64,000 bases of DNA from Longimycelium tulufanense (GTDB taxonomy: Bacteria > Actinomycetota > Actinomycetes > Mycobacteriales > Pseudonocardiaceae): the NCBI RefSeq assembly GCF_014645795.1, contig NZ_BMMK01000017.1, positions 1-64,000 on the forward strand, written 5' to 3'. Made by a program: the position numbers and the translations under genes. Numbering within the stretch: the stretch's first letter is position 1; every line of letters starts with the position of its first letter. The notes under the pieces were generated by a model. That model was not told where the DNA came from. It worked only from the letters and a program-made list of their open reading frames with translations, and made no database searches. This document shows positions 1-8,325 of this stretch, piece by piece.

Positions 1-15
1 GCCAGCCTGTCACCA

Positions 16-43
16 GGTCACTGATCTCGTTCGATCACTGACC
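16..43 (-). terminator. Hairpin downstream of pafC
   Basis: Inverted repeat GGTCACTGATC / GATCACTGACC (one internal mismatch) around a 6-nt loop, starting 18 nt after the pafC stop in the minus direction. No T tract follows, so it is a terminator-like structure rather than a proven terminator. It would close the pafBC transcript before any downstream tat genes, which lie outside the window. Confidence 0.4.
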
Positions 44-60
44 AGTTAGGACTTACTCGT

Positions 61-1032
61 CTAGGTGGCCGGAAGGTGACCCGCTCGTCGCAACGCGGCC
101 GCGGCCCGGTGACGGACTTGATCAGCCAGCTCGGCGGGCTCCAGCACCACCGCCTCGTCGCCCAGGCCGAGCAGCAGCCGCACCATCCAGGACTGGTCGG
201 AGTAGCGCATCCGTACCCGGGCCCGCCCGCTCCCCAGTTCCTCGATCTCGTCCACCTGGTAGTACTCGGCCACCCATCGGACATCCGGGCTCAGTTCGAG
301 CAACGCACTGCCCTGTCCCGGCTCCGGGCGGAACAGCCCGGCCGAGACGTCGGTCGGCTGCGCGTGCGGTGGCGGCGCCGCGGGCTCGTCGAGCACCCGT
401 ACCGCGTCGATGCGGTCGAGCCGGAACAGCCGCACCCGCTCCACCGAACGGCACCACGCCTCCAGGTAGCTGCGCCCCTCGACCAGCAGCAACCGCATCG
501 GGTCCACCACGCGCTCGGTGATCTCGTCCCGCGAGGCGGTGTAGTAGCGCATCCACAGCGCGCGCCGCTCCCCGACGGCGATGGTGACCGCCTGCCGGGT
601 CCCGTCCGCCACCGCGCCCTCCCGGACGCCGAGCCCGACCACGACGCCCGCGGGTTGGGCCTGCCCCACCGCTGCCTCGATCTTGGCCACCGCGCGCCGT
701 ACCGCGTCGGTGTCGGCCACGCCCGGGGTGTCGGCCAGCGCCCGCAACGCCACGAGCAGCGCGGTCGCCTCGGCCGCGGTCAGCCGCAGCGGCCGCCGCA
801 TCCCGGCGTCGTAGGTCACGGTGACCGTGTCCCCCTCGAAGGACAGGTCGATCAGGTCGCCCGGCCCGTAGCCGGGAAGCCCGCACATCCACAGCAGTTC
901 CAGGTCGCGCCGCAGCTGCCGCGGGGTGACAGCGAGATCGGCGGCGGCCTCGGCGATCGGGATTCCCGGTCGCGCCAGCAGGTAGGGCACCAGTGCCAGC
1001 AGCCGGGGCAGTCGTTCCGTCGACCCGCTCAA
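61..1032 (-). CDS. pafC: PafC, WYL-domain regulator
   Basis: Second subunit of the PafBC transcription activator, known in mycobacteria to drive the LexA/RecA-independent DNA-damage response. I start it at the TTG at 1032 because its TTGA overlaps the pafB stop codon; the longer reading in this frame lies inside pafB. This gives 323 aa, the usual family size. An N-terminal winged HTH covers about residues 1-60, the WYL-type domain follows with SYL at 188-190 in place of WYL, and a WCX extension ends near LRRAGHLPAT. It is translationally coupled to pafB. The known role as a heterodimer comes from the family; here the sequence shows only domain order and coupling. Confidence 0.9.
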   Translation of the reverse strand: MSGSTERLPRLLALVPYLLARPGIPIAEAAADLAVTPRQLRRDLELLWMCGLPGYGPGDLIDLSFEGDTVTVTYDAGMRRPLRLTAAEATALLVALRALADTPGVADTDAVRRAVAKIEAAVGQAQPAGVVVGLGVREGAVADGTRQAVTIAVGERRALWMRYYTASRDEITERVVDPMRLLLVEGRSYLEAWCRSVERVRLFRLDRIDAVRVLDEPAAPPPHAQPTDVSAGLFRPEPGQGSALLELSPDVRWVAEYYQVDEIEELGSGRARVRMRYSDQSWMVRLLLGLGDEAVVLEPAELADQVRHRAAAALRRAGHLPAT

Positions 1033-2027
1033 CGCCGCTCGCCCTCCCCCGGACCCGCCAGCATGCCGGCCGCACCCGCCAGCAGCTCGATGACCGCCTT
1101 GCGCAGGGTGTCGGGCTCCAGCACGACGACATCCGGCCCGTAGCCGGCGATCCAGGCCGCCGCCGTGTCGGAGAACCGCAGGTCGACCTCGACGAGGTCG
1201 CCGGGCTCCCCGGCCAGTTCGGCCGGCCGCACCGGCTTCGCGCGGCGCCGCAGGCCCTGCGCCCGCCCGGCGGCCACCCACAGCCGGGCGGTGGACGTCG
1301 GTGGCGCCGGCTCGTCCTCCCCGGCCACGATCTGCAGCAGGTCCACGTCGGGTGGTCGCCGCACCGCGCCCTCCGGGCCGATGGCGCGTGCCTCCCCGAG
1401 GATCCTGGACAGCCGGAAGCAGCGGGTGGCGCCGCGCCCCCGGTCGTGCCCCACCAGGTACCAGCGGCCGCGCCAGGACACCACGCCCCACGGCTCGACC
1501 TCGCGCCGCAGCACGTCCTGGCCCATCCGGCGGCGGTAGTCGAAGGTCACCGCCCGCCCGGCCTGTACCGCGGCCAGCAGCGGGCTGAACGCCGGCTCAC
1601 TGGCCCGCACCTTGGGCTCGACCACGGCCGGGGCGGTCTCGTCCACGTCCACCCCGGCGGCACGCAGCTTGAGCAGGGCGCCGTGCGCGGCGCCGGCCAG
1701 CTCCGGGGAGTCCCACAGCCGCACCGCCAGCGCCACGGCCGCGGCCTCGTCCGGCTCGAGGTCGATGTCACCGAGTTCGTAGTCCCGGCGCGCGATGCGG
1801 TAGCCGTCCACCGGGTCGAAGGCGGAGTTGCGGCCGGTCTCCAGCGGCACCCCGAGGTCCCGCAGCTCGGCCTTGTCCCGCTCGAACATCCGGAAGAACG
1901 CCTCGTCGCTCGGGGCATCGCTGTACCCCGGCACGATGCCGCGAATGCGCTCGGCCGTCAGGTACTGGCGGGTGGACAGCAGGCAGAGCACCAGGTTGAC
2001 CAGGCGTTCGGCGCGGGCGGTGGACAC
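1029..2027 (-). CDS. pafB: PafB, WYL-domain regulator
   Basis: First subunit of PafBC. 332 aa with a GTG start at 2027. N-terminal winged HTH (about residues 1-80), then a WYL domain with the literal WYL triplet at 189-191 in RGRWYLVGHDRG, and a C-terminal WCX segment ending in GEGERR. The WYL domain of this family is thought to sense single-stranded DNA. In most actinobacteria pafB follows pafA directly; here 3.4 kb with a transposase remnant and a type III PKS cassette separate it from pafA, so it must have its own promoter in the low-GC stretch upstream of 2028. Confidence 0.92.
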   Translation of the reverse strand: MSTARAERLVNLVLCLLSTRQYLTAERIRGIVPGYSDAPSDEAFFRMFERDKAELRDLGVPLETGRNSAFDPVDGYRIARRDYELGDIDLEPDEAAAVALAVRLWDSPELAGAAHGALLKLRAAGVDVDETAPAVVEPKVRASEPAFSPLLAAVQAGRAVTFDYRRRMGQDVLRREVEPWGVVSWRGRWYLVGHDRGRGATRCFRLSRILGEARAIGPEGAVRRPPDVDLLQIVAGEDEPAPPTSTARLWVAAGRAQGLRRRAKPVRPAELAGEPGDLVEVDLRFSDTAAAWIAGYGPDVVVLEPDTLRKAVIELLAGAAGMLAGPGEGERR

Positions 2028-2413
2028 GACGGCACCCTAACGCCACCCGTTGGGAGGACGGCCAGCGATCCCGGCGGAACCACCGAAACGGGCATGACCA
2101 GGCTTCCTTTGCTGTCCTGGCTGGATCTTTCCCGCCGGATGGGATGGTTTTTTCATTCAACACTGAAGCTATAGTTCACTATTTCGGTGACGTTGCGTCG
2201 CGGCGCGATCGTCAGGGCAGGTGATCGAGACGGGCGGCAGCGCTACCGATGCAAGCCATGTCGTCCGGGAACCCGCGTGCACGCCGAGAGCGCCCCGACG
2301 CTCTCCCCTCGCACCTCCAGGAGGAGATGATCCAGGACCTGTTGACGATCGTGCCCGCGCACTCTCGCCTTCGTGGCCACCTGCCACGAAATGGTCACCG
2401 CAGGTGATGCCGG

Positions 2414-2635
2414 GTGAAGGGGACGAGAACTGCGTACTCGACGAGTCTCAATACCCGGAACTCGTGCGGGGCCGTGTGGCAGGCCGACCATGCCGCCGCG
2501 ACCAACGTCCTGCATAGGGATGCCGACCCCGACATCGGCCTGCGCACGCCCCCCGCACGGGTGAAGCAGATCCTCCAGGAACGGGCCGATCGCCACCGGT
2601 CCAGACTGCCGGACCAGGACTCCAACACCGGCTCA
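2414..2635 (+). pseudogene. TnpB (IS200/IS605-type) C-terminal remnant
   Basis: The reading frame from 2414 encodes GAVWQADHAAATNVLHRD followed by DPDIGLRTPPARVKQILQER and RHRSRLPDQDSN. This matches my memory of the C-terminal end of actinobacterial TnpB-like proteins: RuvC-III Asp in the ADHAAATN block, then a VKQIL tail. The RuvC-I/II part and most of the zinc ribbon are missing; only one Cys (SCGAV) remains. No paired IS ends were found. The rest of the 2028-2751 interval holds a low-GC patch at about 2140-2190, with a 12-bp palindrome ATAGT-TC-ACTAT at 2171-2182, and otherwise no supported gene. The remnant marks an old insertion at the pafB/PKS boundary. Confidence 0.6.
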
Positions 2636-2649
2636 TGCCGGTGTGGAGA

Positions 2650-2709
2650 GCGAAATATCCAATTTGGGTGCTCAGTTACAAGCAGAGATCAGGAACCAGC
2701 GAAACATCC
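2650..2709 (+). repeat. Direct repeat upstream of the type III PKS
   Basis: GCGAAATATCC at 2650-2660 and GCGAAACATCC at 2699-2709, start points 49 bp apart and differing at one base, each followed closely by CCAAT or CGATCCAAT. They lie in a locally lower-GC promoter region 40-100 bp ahead of the PKS start and could bind a regulator; this is inference. Confidence 0.3.
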
Positions 2710-2751
2710 GATCCAATGCTCAATGTCGGGCACTGAAAGGGAAGCAGGCTC

Positions 2752-3807
2752 ATGTCTCGCGTCGCCGCAGTCCAGGTCGCCCTACCCCCGCACCGCTACA
2801 CCCAGCCGGAGGTCACCGCCGCGGTCGCGGGGTGGTGCGGGTGCGACGACGAGCAGCGGGCGCTGCTGGAGCAGCTGCACCGGGTGGCCCAGGTGCGGAC
2901 CCGGCACTTCACGCTCCCCCTCCACGCCTACCCCGGTCTCCCCGACGCCGACGAGGCGTTCCTGACCCACGCCGTCGACCTGGCCGAGGAGGCGGTGCTC
3001 GGTGCGCTCGGCACCGTCGGGCTCGGCCCGGCGGACGTGGACCTCCTGCTCACCACCTCGGTCACCGGCCCCACCATGCCCGCGGTGGACTCGCTGCTGG
3101 CCCAGCGGGTCGGCCTGCGCCCGGACGTCAAGCGCATCCCCATGCTGGGCCTGGGCTGCGCGGCCGGTGCCGCCGGCCTCGGTCGGTTACACGACTACCT
3201 GCGTGCCTGGCCGGACCAGGTCGCGGTGCTGCTCGCGGTCGAGCTGTGCTCGCTGACCCTGCGGCCCACCGACACCTCGGTGCCGAACCTGGTGGCCAGC
3301 AGCCTGTTCGGCGACGCCACGGTGGCGGTCGTGCTGGTCGGTGACGAGCAGGCCGGCGAGCTGCCCTGCCGGGGTCCGCGGGTGGTGGCCACGCGCAGCG
3401 GCCACCACCCCGACGGCGACCGCATCCTCGGCTGGAACATCGGCAGCAGCGGGTTCCGCATGGTGCTGGCAAGCGCCGTACCGGACCTGGTGGAAAGACA
3501 CCTGGGTGAGCAGGTGGGCAAGTTCCTCGCCGAGCAGGGGCTGTCCGTGCCCGACGTGGACACCTGGATGTGCCAGGCCGGTGGACCGCGCGTGCTGCAG
3601 GCCGTGGGTGCGGCGCTCGACCTGGCTCCCAGCGCGCTGGAGCTGAGCTGGCGTTCCCTCAAGCAGGTGGGGAACGTGTCGTCGGCGTCGGTGCTGCACG
3701 TGCTCGGCGAGGCGGTGCGGCGTCCGGACGTGCCCGCGGGCTCGCCGGGGCTGCTGCTGGCGATGTGCCCCGGGTTGGGCTCCGAACTGGCGTTGTTGAG
3801 GTGGTAG
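2752..3807 (+). CDS. Type III polyketide synthase (chalcone/stilbene-synthase fold)
   Basis: 351 aa thiolase-fold homodimeric PKS that would extend an acyl-CoA starter with malonyl-CoA. The nucleophile is Cys136 in LGLGCAAGAAGL and the oxyanion Asn is N308 in QVGNVSSASVLHVL. The third catalytic residue, normally His in a W-x-x-H-P-G-G motif, reads Gln275 in TWMCQAGGPRVL (codon CAG at 3574-3576). Elsewhere it looks intact, including the C-terminal PGLGSELALL glycine loop. GGGAAGCAGGCTC precedes the ATG as ribosome binding site. It forms a cassette with the FAD monooxygenase at 3941, an arrangement like bacterial alkylresorcinol/alkylpyrone loci. Product unknown; the His loss may mean altered chemistry or a dead enzyme. 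Confidence 0.88.
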   Translation: MSRVAAVQVALPPHRYTQPEVTAAVAGWCGCDDEQRALLEQLHRVAQVRTRHFTLPLHAYPGLPDADEAFLTHAVDLAEEAVLGALGTVGLGPADVDLLLTTSVTGPTMPAVDSLLAQRVGLRPDVKRIPMLGLGCAAGAAGLGRLHDYLRAWPDQVAVLLAVELCSLTLRPTDTSVPNLVASSLFGDATVAVVLVGDEQAGELPCRGPRVVATRSGHHPDGDRILGWNIGSSGFRMVLASAVPDLVERHLGEQVGKFLAEQGLSVPDVDTWMCQAGGPRVLQAVGAALDLAPSALELSWRSLKQVGNVSSASVLHVLGEAVRRPDVPAGSPGLLLAMCPGLGSELALLRW

Positions 3808-3809
3808 CG

Positions 3810-3944
3810 GTGGCCCCGCCGGCCGGGTGTTCCGACAACGACCCCCGCACCGGCGCGGAGCCCGTCCCGGCCCGGCCGCACCCCGCGCCGGCGCCCTGCG
3901 GCACCGGGAAGGCAGTGTTCGGGTGGATCGCCGCACGCCCGTGA
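3810..3944 (+). CDS. Possible small linker ORF
   Basis: A 44-codon frame opens with GTG right after the PKS stop and ends in TGA overlapping the likely GTG start of the FAD monooxygenase (GTGA). It is Pro/Ala-rich (VAPPAGCSDNDP at the start, FGWIAARP at the end) and matches nothing I recognise. It may be a translational coupling leader, or the remnant of a gene that sits between PKS and oxygenase in related clusters, such as a methyltransferase. It may equally be non-coding. Confidence 0.25.
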   Translation: MAPPAGCSDNDPRTGAEPVPARPHPAPAPCGTGKAVFGWIAARP

Positions 3945-4957
3945 TCGACCTACTGGTGGCAGGCGCCGGACCGGTGGGCCTGGCCACCGCGATTCGGGCG
4001 GCCTGGGCGGGCCTGCGGGTCGTGGTGGTGGACCCGCGGCCGAGCCCCATCGACAAGGCCTGCGCCGAGGCCCTGCTGCCACCGGCGGTCGCCGCGCTCG
4101 GCGAACTGGGCATCGACGTCATGGGCCGGCCACTGGCCGGAATCCGCCACCTCGACCGGCAGCACCAGGCGGCCGTCGACTTCCGGGCGCGGCCCGGGCT
4201 GGGCGTGCGGCGCACCATGCTGCAGCACGCGATGCGGTCCCGCGCCGACCAGCTGGGCGTGACGTTGCTGCCGCGCCGGGTGGGCACGGTGCACCAGGAC
4301 GCCTCCGGCGTGAAGGCCGCCGGCGTGCGGGCCCGGTACCTGGTCGCCGCGGACGGCCTGCACTCCCCGATCCGGCACCGGCTGGGGCTGTACCGACCCA
4401 CCCGTGGTCCGGCCCGCTACGGGCTGCGGAGGCACTTCGTGGTGCCGCCGTGGACGGATCACCTGGAGGTGCACTGGTCGGCCGAGGGCGAGGCGTACGT
4501 GACCCCGGTTGCCGACGAGCTGGTCAACGTGGCGGTTCTCGGTACCGTCCCGCGGCGGTTCGCCGACGCGCTGCCGGCCTTCCCGCTGCTGGCGGAGCGG
4601 CTGGCGGGGGCGCGGCCGGTGTCGGCCGAGCGCGGTGACGGCCCGCTGTGCCAACTCACCCGGGCCCGGGTGAGCGGCCGGGTGATGCTGGTCGGTGATG
4701 CCGCCGGATCGGTGGACGCGCTCACCGGCGACGGCCTGAGCCTGGGGATGGTCACGGCCCTCGCGTTGGTGGACTGCGTGGTCACCGAGCATCCCCAGGA
4801 GTACGAACGGGCGTGGCGGCGGCTGAGCCGCCGGCATCGCCTGGTCACCCGGTCCCTGCTCGCGGCTGCCCGACGGCCGTGGCTTCGGCGGCGGCTGGTG
4901 CCGTTGGCGGCGCGCCACCCGGACTTGGTGCAGACGCTGCTCCGTCACCTGCGCTGA
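3941..4957 (+). CDS. FAD-dependent monooxygenase of the type III PKS cassette
   Basis: Class A flavoprotein hydroxylase-like protein, 338 aa from the GTG at 3941 (GTG 3923 is an in-frame alternative). Rossmann fingerprint GAGPVG at residues 8-13, the Asp of the second FAD contact in VVVDPRP, a middle YLVAADGLHSPIRHRLG segment, and the GD motif MLVGDAAGSVDALTGDG near the C-terminus. Proteins of this type hydroxylate or oxidise an aromatic polyketide, for example resorcinol to quinone. Placement directly behind the PKS suggests it acts on the PKS product. GTGA overlap with the small upstream frame supports the chosen start. Substrate is inferred only. Confidence 0.85.
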   Translation: MIDLLVAGAGPVGLATAIRAAWAGLRVVVVDPRPSPIDKACAEALLPPAVAALGELGIDVMGRPLAGIRHLDRQHQAAVDFRARPGLGVRRTMLQHAMRSRADQLGVTLLPRRVGTVHQDASGVKAAGVRARYLVAADGLHSPIRHRLGLYRPTRGPARYGLRRHFVVPPWTDHLEVHWSAEGEAYVTPVADELVNVAVLGTVPRRFADALPAFPLLAERLAGARPVSAERGDGPLCQLTRARVSGRVMLVGDAAGSVDALTGDGLSLGMVTALALVDCVVTEHPQEYERAWRRLSRRHRLVTRSLLAAARRPWLRRRLVPLAARHPDLVQTLLRHLR

Positions 4958-5082
4958 ACAGCCCCACAACGGCCGACATTCGGCGTACTCTGTCACCCAC
5001 AACCAACAATAGTGACTCAAGTCACATCAGCTCGACTGTCACCGAGCGGCGTGAGTGGGCTCCTGCGGTGGCTCAAGGGGTG

Positions 5083-5403
5083 ATGCAGATGAGCTGTGAC
5101 CTGTTCGCCAACCCACCCCGGATGGACGGAACGGTCCTCATCGGGGAAGGCGGCCGGGTGTGTGAGGGTCCCGTACCGACCTCCGCTCGGATCACGGTCC
5201 GGATCCGACACCATCGGAGATGGTGGTTCGACCGGACCCTGGCCGCCGAAGAAGTCGTGAGCAGCGGCTTCATCACGACGCTGACCCCATCGTACGAATG
5301 CAGGGGCATCTCGGGAAAGGAGGTGTTCACCGAGACGCGCATCAATACCCAGGGCAAGAAACAGAAGGGCAGGTCGCGCCGGGTCGGCGTCAGCTGCGGG
5401 TGA
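5083..5403 (+). CDS. Small hypothetical protein
   Basis: About 106 aa from ATG 5083 (second ATG at 5089). Ser/Thr/Val-rich and beta-like, with three Cys spaced MSCDLF, GRVCEGP and YECRG, and a basic tail KKQKGRSRRVGVSCG. The middle segment reads TSARITVRIRHHRRWWFDR. No domain is recognised. It lies between the FAD monooxygenase and the 3-prime end of convergent pafA. Paired Cys suggest an exported protein, but no signal peptide is visible from this start, so it could be a truncated remnant. Confidence 0.4.
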   Translation: MQMSCDLFANPPRMDGTVLIGEGGRVCEGPVPTSARITVRIRHHRRWWFDRTLAAEEVVSSGFITTLTPSYECRGISGKEVFTETRINTQGKKQKGRSRRVGVSCG

Positions 5404-5457
5404 CGCCGACGATCAGCCGGCACCGCCCCGGACCGGGACCGGCAGGCACCTCGGTGG

Positions 5458-6816
5458 CTACAGCGAGGCGATCAGGCGCTCCACGCGCTCGTCGACCGAG
5501 CGGAACGGGTCCTTGCACAGCACGGTGCGCTGGGCCTGGTCGTTGAGCTTGAGGTGCACCCAGTCGACGGTGAAGTCCCGGCCGGCGGCCTGGGCGGCCG
5601 CGATGAAGTCGCCGCGCAACTTGGCCCGGGTGGTCTGCGGCGGCGTGTCCTTGGCCGCCTCGATCTCGCCGTCGTCGGTGACCCTCTCCACCAGGCTCTT
5701 GCGCAGCAGCATGTCGTAGAGGCCGCGGCCGCGCCGGATGTCGTGGTAGGCCAGGTCGAGCTGGGCCACCCGCGGGCTGGACAGGTCCAGGTTGTGCTTG
5801 GCCCGGTACCGCTCCACCAGCCGGTGCTTGATCGCCCAGTCGATATCGCGGTCGATCCGGCTCAGGTCCTGCTGCTCGATGGCGTCCAGGGTGCGCCCCC
5901 ACAGCTCGACGACCCGCTGCGCGACCGGGTCCGGGCCACGCTGGGCGACGTGCTCGACGGCCTTGGCGTAGTACTCGCGCTGGATGTCCAGTGCCGAGGC
6001 CTCCCGGCCGCCGGCCAGCCGCACCAGGCGCCGGCCGGTCAGGTCGTGGCTGATCTCCCGGATCGCGCGGATCGGGTTGTCCAGCGTGAAGTCCCGGAAC
6101 TGCACGCCCTGCTCGACCATCTCCAGCACCAGGTTGGCGGTGCCGACCTTGAGCAGCGTGGTCACCTCCGACATGTTCGAGTCGCCGACGATGACGTGCA
6201 GCCGGCGGTAGCGCTCGGCGTCGGCGTGCGGCTCGTCCCGGGTGTTGATGATCGGCCGGGACCGGGTGGTCGCGCTGGAGACGCCCTCCCAGATGTGCTC
6301 GGCCCGCTGCGAGAGGCAGTACACCGCGCCGCGCGGCGTCTGCAGCACCTTGCCGGCGCCGCAGATCAACTGCCGGGTGACCAGGAACGGCAGCAGGATG
6401 TCGGCGATCCGGGAGAACTCGCCGGCCCGGGCCACCAGGTAGTTCTCGTGGCAGCCGTAGGAGTTGCCCGCCGAGTCGGTGTTGTTCTTGAACAGGAAGA
6501 TGTCGCCGCCGATGCCCTCGTCGGCCAGCCGCCGCTCGGCGTCGACCAGCAGGTCCTCCAGGATGCGCTCGCCGGCCTTGTCGTGGGTGACCAGCTGCAC
6601 CAGGTCGTCGCACTCGGCGGTGGCGTACTCCGGGTGCGAGCCGACGTCGAGGTAGAGCCGGGAGCCGTTGCGCAGGAACACGTTGGACGAGCGTCCCCAG
6701 GACACCACCCGCCGGAAGAGGTACCGCGCGACCTCGTCCGGCGAGAGCCGGCGCTGACCGTGGAAGGTGCAGGTCACCCCGAACTCGGTCTCGATGCCGA
6801 AGATCCGCCGCTGCAT
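5458..6816 (-). CDS. pafA: PafA, Pup-protein ligase
   Basis: Carboxylate-amine ligase of the glutamine-synthetase fold that phosphorylates the C-terminal Glu of Pup and joins it to substrate lysines. 452 aa from ATG 6816 ([13 protein letters not shown]), exactly the family size; longer in-frame starts add low-complexity sequence and were rejected. Conserved Glu residues E9 and E11, and D57 in [13 protein letters not shown], corresponding to the catalytic Asp. The loop that distinguishes Dop is absent. Its neighbours prcA, prcB, pup and dop lie beyond 8.7 kb, with a membrane protein and a broken hydrolase intervening on the other strand. pafB is not directly downstream as it is in mycobacteria. 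Confidence 0.96.
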   Translation of the reverse strand: MQRRIFGIETEFGVTCTFHGQRRLSPDEVARYLFRRVVSWGRSSNVFLRNGSRLYLDVGSHPEYATAECDDLVQLVTHDKAGERILEDLLVDAERRLADEGIGGDIFLFKNNTDSAGNSYGCHENYLVARAGEFSRIADILLPFLVTRQLICGAGKVLQTPRGAVYCLSQRAEHIWEGVSSATTRSRPIINTRDEPHADAERYRRLHVIVGDSNMSEVTTLLKVGTANLVLEMVEQGVQFRDFTLDNPIRAIREISHDLTGRRLVRLAGGREASALDIQREYYAKAVEHVAQRGPDPVAQRVVELWGRTLDAIEQQDLSRIDRDIDWAIKHRLVERYRAKHNLDLSSPRVAQLDLAYHDIRRGRGLYDMLLRKSLVERVTDDGEIEAAKDTPPQTTRAKLRGDFIAAAQAAGRDFTVDWVHLKLNDQAQRTVLCKDPFRSVDERVERLIASL

Positions 6817-7145
6817 GTTGTCCACAGTAGGCGCTCCGGGCGCCGACCACCTGCCGCCGTTCGGGGTTGGTTCAGGTGGCAGGACACCAACGGTGAGCGC
6901 CCGAGCGTGCGCTGCCGGCCGGGCGGCGGCGCCGTTCGGCTGAACGAGGCCGCGCCGGACCTCGTTCGGAGTAACGCACCGCTCACGCGGCGGGTCCGGT
7001 CGACGTGGGGTGCGGCTGGTCGCCGGACGCGACGGCGCCCGGTGCCGGCCACTGTCGGTCACGCACCGGGCGAATCTTCATCGGCCCTGTTCAGGGCCTG
7101 GACCGGCGGCCCGATAGCTCAGTCGTATGGCCCACTTCACAACTT

Positions 7146-7163
7146 ACCTACTTTGGAGTAGGT
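7146..7163. promoter_or_regulatory. Perfect 18-bp palindromic operator candidate
   Basis: ACCTACT-TTGG-AGTAGGT is a perfect 7+4+7 inverted repeat 84 bp ahead of the membrane-protein ATG at 7247. Size and symmetry are typical of TetR/GntR-family operators. No matching regulator gene is adjacent. It lies in the pafA/membrane-protein divergent interval and could affect either gene; the distance favours the plus-strand gene. Confidence 0.5.
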
Positions 7164-7246
7164 TCGGCCGGCACAAGCCGCGGGACCATCCCGCACCGGT
7201 CGGTGGAGTTGGGCCACCTCCGCCCCTTCTCGCCGGGGAGCAACCA

Positions 7247-8110
7247 ATGATCGAGGTCGTTTGGGCTTACGCAATCGGGGCGGGCTTCGCGATGGCGAGC
7301 GCGCACCAACTGCAGGAGCGGCACCGGAACCCGGGGATATCGGCCAACCGGTACCTGCTCGGCAGCGTCCTCTACGTCGCGCTGCTGGTGGCACCGGCCG
7401 GGGCCTACCTGCTCGCCGCCTACCCGAGCTGGTCGTCGTTCCACCTGCTCGACTCCGCGCCCTGGTGGCTGGTGGGGTTCTTCTACCTCGCCACGGTCAT
7501 CGGGGCCGCGCTGGGCTTCGGCATCACCCAGTTCTGCGTGGTCCGCGAGTGGCGGCGGTGGGCCGCCCTGCAGTTGGTGGGCGGCTACTTCGTCATGACG
7601 TTCATCCTCGCCTACGGCTGGGACGGGCGGGGATACCAGCGGTTCCTCTCGTTGAGCCGGGCGGAGTTCGACGGCTGGAGCTCCGACGACTTCTTTTCCA
7701 ACCTGGGAACCTGGCTCACCTCGAACCTGGCCATCACCCTCTACCTGCTGGGCGCCATCCTGCTGCCGATCATGGGGGTCATGCTGGCGTACTGGCACAT
7801 CACCGGGATCCGGTCCGCGGAGGACCCGCTCTACAGCCGGTCCGGGATCACCCAGATCGCGGTTTTCGCCGTCGTCGCGGGGATTGCCGTGCTGGGCGGT
7901 GGGGTGGCCGGCGGGGTCGCGGCCAGCGTCGTGATCGGGTTGCTCGGCTGGCTGCTCGGCGGACTGGTGGTCACCGCGGTGATCCTCGTGCTGTTCCTGC
8001 CGCGGCGGGGCCTGGTCGGGCAACTGGTCGACCAGGTGATCCTGCCGCAGGAGAGCGGCGAGGACGGTGGCGCGGAAGCTGCCCCCGCCGGCCCCCAGGT
8101 CGCGACCTGA
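7247..8110 (+). CDS. Polytopic membrane protein of unknown function
   Basis: 287 aa from ATG 7247, preceded by GGGGAGCAACCA as ribosome binding site. Hydropathy by eye gives about seven membrane segments, for example VWAYAIGAGFAMASA, SVLYVALLVAPAGAYLLAAY, the WWLVGFFYLATVIGAALGFG region and two Gly/Val-rich C-terminal helices. A polar tail EESGEDGG-like end follows. A hydrophilic loop between helices 4 and 5 carries SRAEFDGWSSDDFFSN. I recognise no family. It sits divergent from pafA behind a perfect palindrome at 7146-7163 and ends before a strong hairpin, so it is probably a single-gene transcript. Confidence 0.75.
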   Translation: MIEVVWAYAIGAGFAMASAHQLQERHRNPGISANRYLLGSVLYVALLVAPAGAYLLAAYPSWSSFHLLDSAPWWLVGFFYLATVIGAALGFGITQFCVVREWRRWAALQLVGGYFVMTFILAYGWDGRGYQRFLSLSRAEFDGWSSDDFFSNLGTWLTSNLAITLYLLGAILLPIMGVMLAYWHITGIRSAEDPLYSRSGITQIAVFAVVAGIAVLGGGVAGGVAASVVIGLLGWLLGGLVVTAVILVLFLPRRGLVGQLVDQVILPQESGEDGGAEAAPAGPQVAT

Positions 8111-8149
8111 GCTGACTCCGCACCCTCTGGGCACTCACCCCTGGCTGGT

Positions 8150-8177
8150 CCGTCCGGTGGTTCCCGCCACCGGACGG
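8150..8177 (+). terminator. Hairpin after the membrane protein gene
   Basis: CCGTCCGGTGG / CCACCGGACGG, an 11-bp perfect stem with loop TTCCCG, 40 nt past the stop at 8110. No T run follows. Confidence 0.55.
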
Positions 8178-8325
8178 TCGGCTGATCAACCGGTTGCTCC
8201 TCCTCAGTACCCTGATCAAGGTTGTGGGCGGGCGCATGCCCGCCGAGGCACCCCGGCTGCCGCGGGCGCTTTGGCTGTAACCAATCCTGGGACGGCGGGT
8301 CGAGCAACAGGCGCCACTGTTCGGT

